64,000 nt of DNA, taken from assembly GCA_022559845.1 (NCBI GenBank), contig JAHNEJ010002722.1:186001-250000 (forward strand), written 5' to 3'. Position numbers and translations under genes: made by a program. This document shows, one piece after another, positions 60,839 through 64,000 of the stretch (position 1 is the stretch's first letter; the number at the start of each line of letters is the position of its first letter). The DNA comes from Amorphophallus konjac. Its lineage: Eukaryota > Streptophyta > Magnoliopsida > Alismatales > Araceae. The notes beneath the pieces were generated by a model. It had not been told where the DNA came from. It saw only the letters and a program-made list of their open reading frames with translations, and did no database searches.

Positions 60839-61469
60839 TGCAGATGGGGGATTATCCGCAAGAATCACACGGGAAATTACATATTGCCTACTTGGCTCAA
60901 GGTTGCTCGAGAGCTGCAAAGAAGGGGAAACACGATGACCCGGATTGTGAGTGGAACAAGTGGTTTGATATACATGATATTTCCATTGCGCTACAGCAGA
61001 TGTTCTCGCCTCCAGACTTAGAGGGGCCACTTTTGATCTCCGAGGTACCAAAAGATGTCGCTGACATTGCCGAAATTCCAAGTGTTCCTCGCCGAGAGGA
61101 AGTTGCCACTGATGGATCGCTTTCCGTCATTCTATCTGATCATTCTCCTCAGCCATTGCTGCTGACTCTTTCCTGGACCCGACATTTATCTGATGATATT
61201 CCCAGGTCCCCTTCTATGCTCACATTCTTGCGCGGGTTTTTTAGCCCCTGCCAAATTTTCAACCATGATCTGTTCAATGAGCCATGCAACCCCCTAGCTA
61301 TAGTTCCCTCCTCCCATTCTCTAATTTCTTTCAATTATTTTGTAATTGAAAATGAAAATAAAAAAAAAACGTCGATTTTCAAACTCCTCAACGGTGCATC
61401 TCCTTTGAGGAGACCTCCTACCTCTCTCACGAGTGTGCCCCGACTTACGGGCCACTCATTCAAGGTCCC
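60839..61469 (+). pseudogene. Tat-lineage linker between protease and reverse transcriptase
   Basis: An open frame in a different phase (60802-61473) bridges protease and RT. Its first part (DYPQESHGKLHIAYLAQG, then DCEWNKWFDIHDISIALQQ) looks like genuine polyprotein; the later part is Ser/Pro/Leu-rich. Elements of the Ogre group are known to remove an intron between protease and RT, so part of this stretch could be intronic. Alternatively these are ordinary frameshifts. I cannot pick splice sites with confidence. Confidence 0.45.
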
Positions 61470-63227
61470 TTGAGCGACCTTCTTTACCCCTCTATCGAGG
61501 GGTCTCTTCCTGTACATTCTTCAACTTCTTCTTCGTCCGTAGAACAAGTCAGTCAGGTTAGGAATAATGAGTCAAGGGTAGTACCTAGAAGAAAATCCAA
61601 AGGCAGGGAAATTCCTCGTCGATTCCTTCTAGATCTAGCCAATAGGTGTCAAGCCTTTCTAGCCATTCCTCAATTGCTAGAAAATCTCATCCATCTGTCG
61701 GAGTTAGAATGTGAGGAGGATTGCACAATTGATGGGGGATACGGAGTTTATGAGCTCACAGATGAAGAGTACCCTATTGAAGAAGGGGACAAAGAATATG
61801 AGGACGCGGTTGACGCATATACTAGTGGAATGAGGAGGTTTGAGGAACCGTCAGCTGCTATAGAAGAACCCACTAAAGAGATCAACCTGGGGACCGAGGA
61901 AGACCCTAGAATCATCCTCATAAGTGACAATTTGCCACCATCTGAAGAAGAGGCATTGATCGAGGTCCTAAAAGAATATAGGGACACGTTCGCATGGAGC
62001 TACGAGGATATGCCGGGATTGGATTCCACCCTGGTCGAACATCGCCTAACGTTAAAACCAGGGTCCGTCTCGGTAAAGCAAAGGTTAAGACGTTTCCACC
62101 CCCAGATGGCTTTGAAGATGAAGGAGGAAGTCGATAAGCTCCACAAAGCCAGGTTTATTAGAGTCGTCCTATATCCTCAATGGGTGACAAATATTGTCCC
62201 GGTCATGAAAAAGAATGGAAAGGTGAGAATCTGTATCGATTTTTGGGACCTTAACCGCGCGTGTCCAAAAGATGATTTCCCCTTGCCTCACATTAACGTG
62301 TTGGTTGATAATACAGCAGGCTATGAAACTCTCTCGTTTATGGATGGATTTTCGGGGTATAATCAGATCCGTTTGGCAGAAGAGGATCAGGAGAAAACGT
62401 CATTCACCACACCTTGGGGAACTTATTGCTATTTGGTCATGCCATTTGGTTTGAAGAATGTTGGAGCCACTTATCAAAGGGCTATGGTGGCAATATTTCA
62501 TGACATGATGCATGTATATTTAGAGGTGTACGTGGATGATTTATTGGTCAAATCTAGGACTAGGGCAGAACACCCGAAAGTTCTAGCTAAGGTGCTGCAA
62601 AGATCAAGAGAGTTCAATTTGAAAATGAATCCAAAAAAGTGCGTATTTGGTGTTTCGTCAGGCAAATTACTTGGTTTCATTGTGAGTAAGAGGGGTATTG
62701 AAATAGATCCCAACAAAGCTAAAGCAATCAGGGAGATGCCACCTCCGAGAAATCTGAGAGAAGTTCGAGGTTTAATTGGAAGGTTGCAATTCATTCGTCG
62801 ATTTGTGTCACAGCACTCACAAAGGTGTAAACCTTTCTACGAGTTAACTAAGTCAGGAGTAGAATTCCTTTGGAATTCTAAATGCCAAAAAGCTTTTGAA
62901 GGATTGAAAGAATATCTGGCCAATTCACCCGTTCTAATTCCACCCACGCCAGGTAGACCTTTAATCCTTTATGTCTCAGTCCTGGACGACTCCGTGGGAG
63001 CTGTCCTAGCACAAGCCGATGAAGCGGACAAGGAAAGGGCGACCTATTACTTGTCCAAACTCCTCAACCCATGTGAGCAGAAGTACACGGCTATGGAGAA
63101 AACTTGTGCCGCCCTTGTCTGGGTAGTGCAGAAGTTGAAACATTACTTTCTAGCTCATGAAGTCCATCTGATTGCCCGAATGAACCCTATCAAGTTCCTT
63201 CTGGGAAAAATCTGTCCTTACGGATAG
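61470..63227 (+). CDS. Tat-lineage reverse transcriptase with degenerate RNase H
   Basis: The frame is open from 61470 (a TTG; no nearby ATG, so expressed as part of a polyprotein) to TAG 63225-63227. RT motifs include RRFHPQMALKMKEEVDKL, VRICIDFWDLNRACPKDDFP, SFMDGFSGYNQI, VMPFGLKNVGATYQRAM and the catalytic YVDD near 62528-62540. These are typical of the Tat branch, which also includes Ogre and Retand. The following RNase H keeps its overall shape (ERATYYLSKLLNPCEQKYT) but has LYVSVLDDSVGAVLA where an active enzyme has the first catalytic Asp. The frame ends early because an A run at about 63208-63212 has one base too many; the sequence continues in another phase. Confidence 0.9.
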   Translation: MSDLLYPSIEGSLPVHSSTSSSSVEQVSQVRNNESRVVPRRKSKGREIPRRFLLDLANRCQAFLAIPQLLENLIHLSELECEEDCTIDGGYGVYELTDEEYPIEEGDKEYEDAVDAYTSGMRRFEEPSAAIEEPTKEINLGTEEDPRIILISDNLPPSEEEALIEVLKEYRDTFAWSYEDMPGLDSTLVEHRLTLKPGSVSVKQRLRRFHPQMALKMKEEVDKLHKARFIRVVLYPQWVTNIVPVMKKNGKVRICIDFWDLNRACPKDDFPLPHINVLVDNTAGYETLSFMDGFSGYNQIRLAEEDQEKTSFTTPWGTYCYLVMPFGLKNVGATYQRAMVAIFHDMMHVYLEVYVDDLLVKSRTRAEHPKVLAKVLQRSREFNLKMNPKKCVFGVSSGKLLGFIVSKRGIEIDPNKAKAIREMPPPRNLREVRGLIGRLQFIRRFVSQHSQRCKPFYELTKSGVEFLWNSKCQKAFEGLKEYLANSPVLIPPTPGRPLILYVSVLDDSVGAVLAQADEADKERATYYLSKLLNPCEQKYTAMEKTCAALVWVVQKLKHYFLAHEVHLIARMNPIKFLLGKICPYG

Positions 63228-64000
63228 ATTAGCACGCTGGCAAAGCTTTCTTTCTCAGTTTGACATCACCTACATTCAGCAAAAGGCGATCAAGGGTTAT
63301 GCCATAGCTGAGCATCTCGCTCACCATCCTCTTCCGAAATTCGACCCTGTCCAATCGGAGTTTCCAGATGAGGAACTAATGTCCATCAACCAATCAGATG
63401 ATTGCATGTGGACGTTATATTTTGATGGAGCTCTGAATTCCCAAGGGAAAGGAATCGACATTGCCCTCATGTCGCCTAAAGGCCTTACATTCCCACTGGC
63501 ATATCAGCTCAAATTCCCCGTTACCAACAATATAGCTGAATATGAAGCTCTTCTAGTTGGCTTAGAACTCGCTCATTCTTTTCGTATCACTGAATTGCGA
63601 GTCGTAGGTGATAGTCAACTCATTCTTCGCCAGGTGCTCACCAAATATCGCACTCGCGATCCCAAGCTCAAGCCATACCAAGAACTCACTGCTGCCTTTG
63701 CCAAATTGTTCGCCAAATTGATCTTTGTCCATGTCCCTCGTCATCAGAACATTCTGGCCGATGCCCTCGCCTCATTGGCATCATCTCTAAGGTTCCCTCT
63801 AGGAAGATGGTTTGATACCATTCACGTCTACAAGCGTCACGCCCCTGCAATCGATGACGCTTCATACGTAAATATCAAGGACAGGATAGCAAGAAAGGCC
63901 CTACAGGAAGAAATCCTTGAGAAGAGGGAAATTATGTTGACAGAATTAGAAGAAGAATTGGTTGATGAGGAGAAGCCATGGTTTTACGAAATTGCCAAGT
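63213..64000 (+). CDS. Tat-lineage archaeal-type RNase H (aRNH), runs off the window
   Basis: After the 1-bp shift the polyprotein resumes with SVLTDRLARWQSF and is open to the end of the window. A second RNase H lies at about 63409-63790. All four acidic catalytic positions are visible: LYFDGALN, AEYEALLVGLE, VVGDSQLI and ILADALASLA. This archaeal-type domain placed after the ordinary RNase H is a known mark of Tat-lineage elements, where it takes over removal of the RNA strand. The integrase would follow beyond 64000. Confidence 0.88.

Overview
The window is nuclear DNA of a flowering plant. It holds an intron-containing proline-rich receptor-like kinase (PERK) gene, a fragment of plant COG1, and nested plant LTR retrotransposons of the chromovirus and Tat types. 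The very high GC at third positions of the COG1 fragment fits a monocot, but the species cannot be fixed from sequence alone. I can support only one intact host protein-coding gene, the PERK gene at 14377-19949 (+, eight coding exons, 742 aa). Almost everything else is transposable-element sequence or unassigned AT-rich or pyrimidine-rich DNA.

Layout, left half. 1-655: right part of a DNA element (E1) with a GC-rich cargo. 2356-4911: solo LTR with a perfect 5-bp target-site duplication (TSD). 7118-7625: MITE-like element (copy A). About 8.0-10 kb: AT-rich DNA with a perfect hairpin beside a poly-C tract. 10793-10896: (GA)52, then pyrimidine/proline-codon-rich low-complexity DNA. 14377-19949: PERK gene. 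22800-24320: MITE copy B, split by a capture element (E2) carrying the 5' coding part of COG1. 25408-28201: solo LTR of a second family (TGTTG...CAACA), perfect TSD. 28792-31372: second copy of the first solo LTR, inverted, perfect TSD. 31578-37357: another LTR of the TGTTG family, itself interrupted by a 3.2-kb solo LTR (32610-35851) related to the first family. 37394-38500: candidate TIR element with a GC-rich core (E3). 40615-41072: MITE copy C.

Layout, right half. From somewhere after 41.5 kb to beyond the window end lies a Tat-lineage Ty3/Gypsy element. It has a repeat-rich 5' region, gag from 46880, protease and G-patch around 60.1-60.75 kb, reverse transcriptase and a degenerate RNase H to 63227, and a second archaeal-type RNase H from about 63.4 kb. 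Its gag is split at 48302 by a complete 10,088-bp chromodomain-containing Ty3/Gypsy element on the minus strand (48303-58390). That insert has 2,678-bp LTRs, a CCCAC TSD, a tRNA-iMet primer-binding site, a polypurine tract and a gag-pol ORF of 1,429 codons. Across the insertion the outer gag frame resumes in register, which independently confirms the nesting.

The most unusual signal is inside the LTRs. The three related LTRs of the first family each carry about 0.5 kb of consecutive near-palindromic units of about 28 bp. Arm sequences differ between units and between copies, but in a paired way (TGTGACG with CGTCACA, TGTAACG with CGTTACA, TGTGGCG with CGCCACA, TCTAGCG with CGCTAGA). The unrelated TGTTG-type LTR at 25.4-28.2 kb also carries palindromic units (GCGTCAACGC-like) plus a second array built on TGTACA. 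No new enzyme system or operon-like assembly was found.
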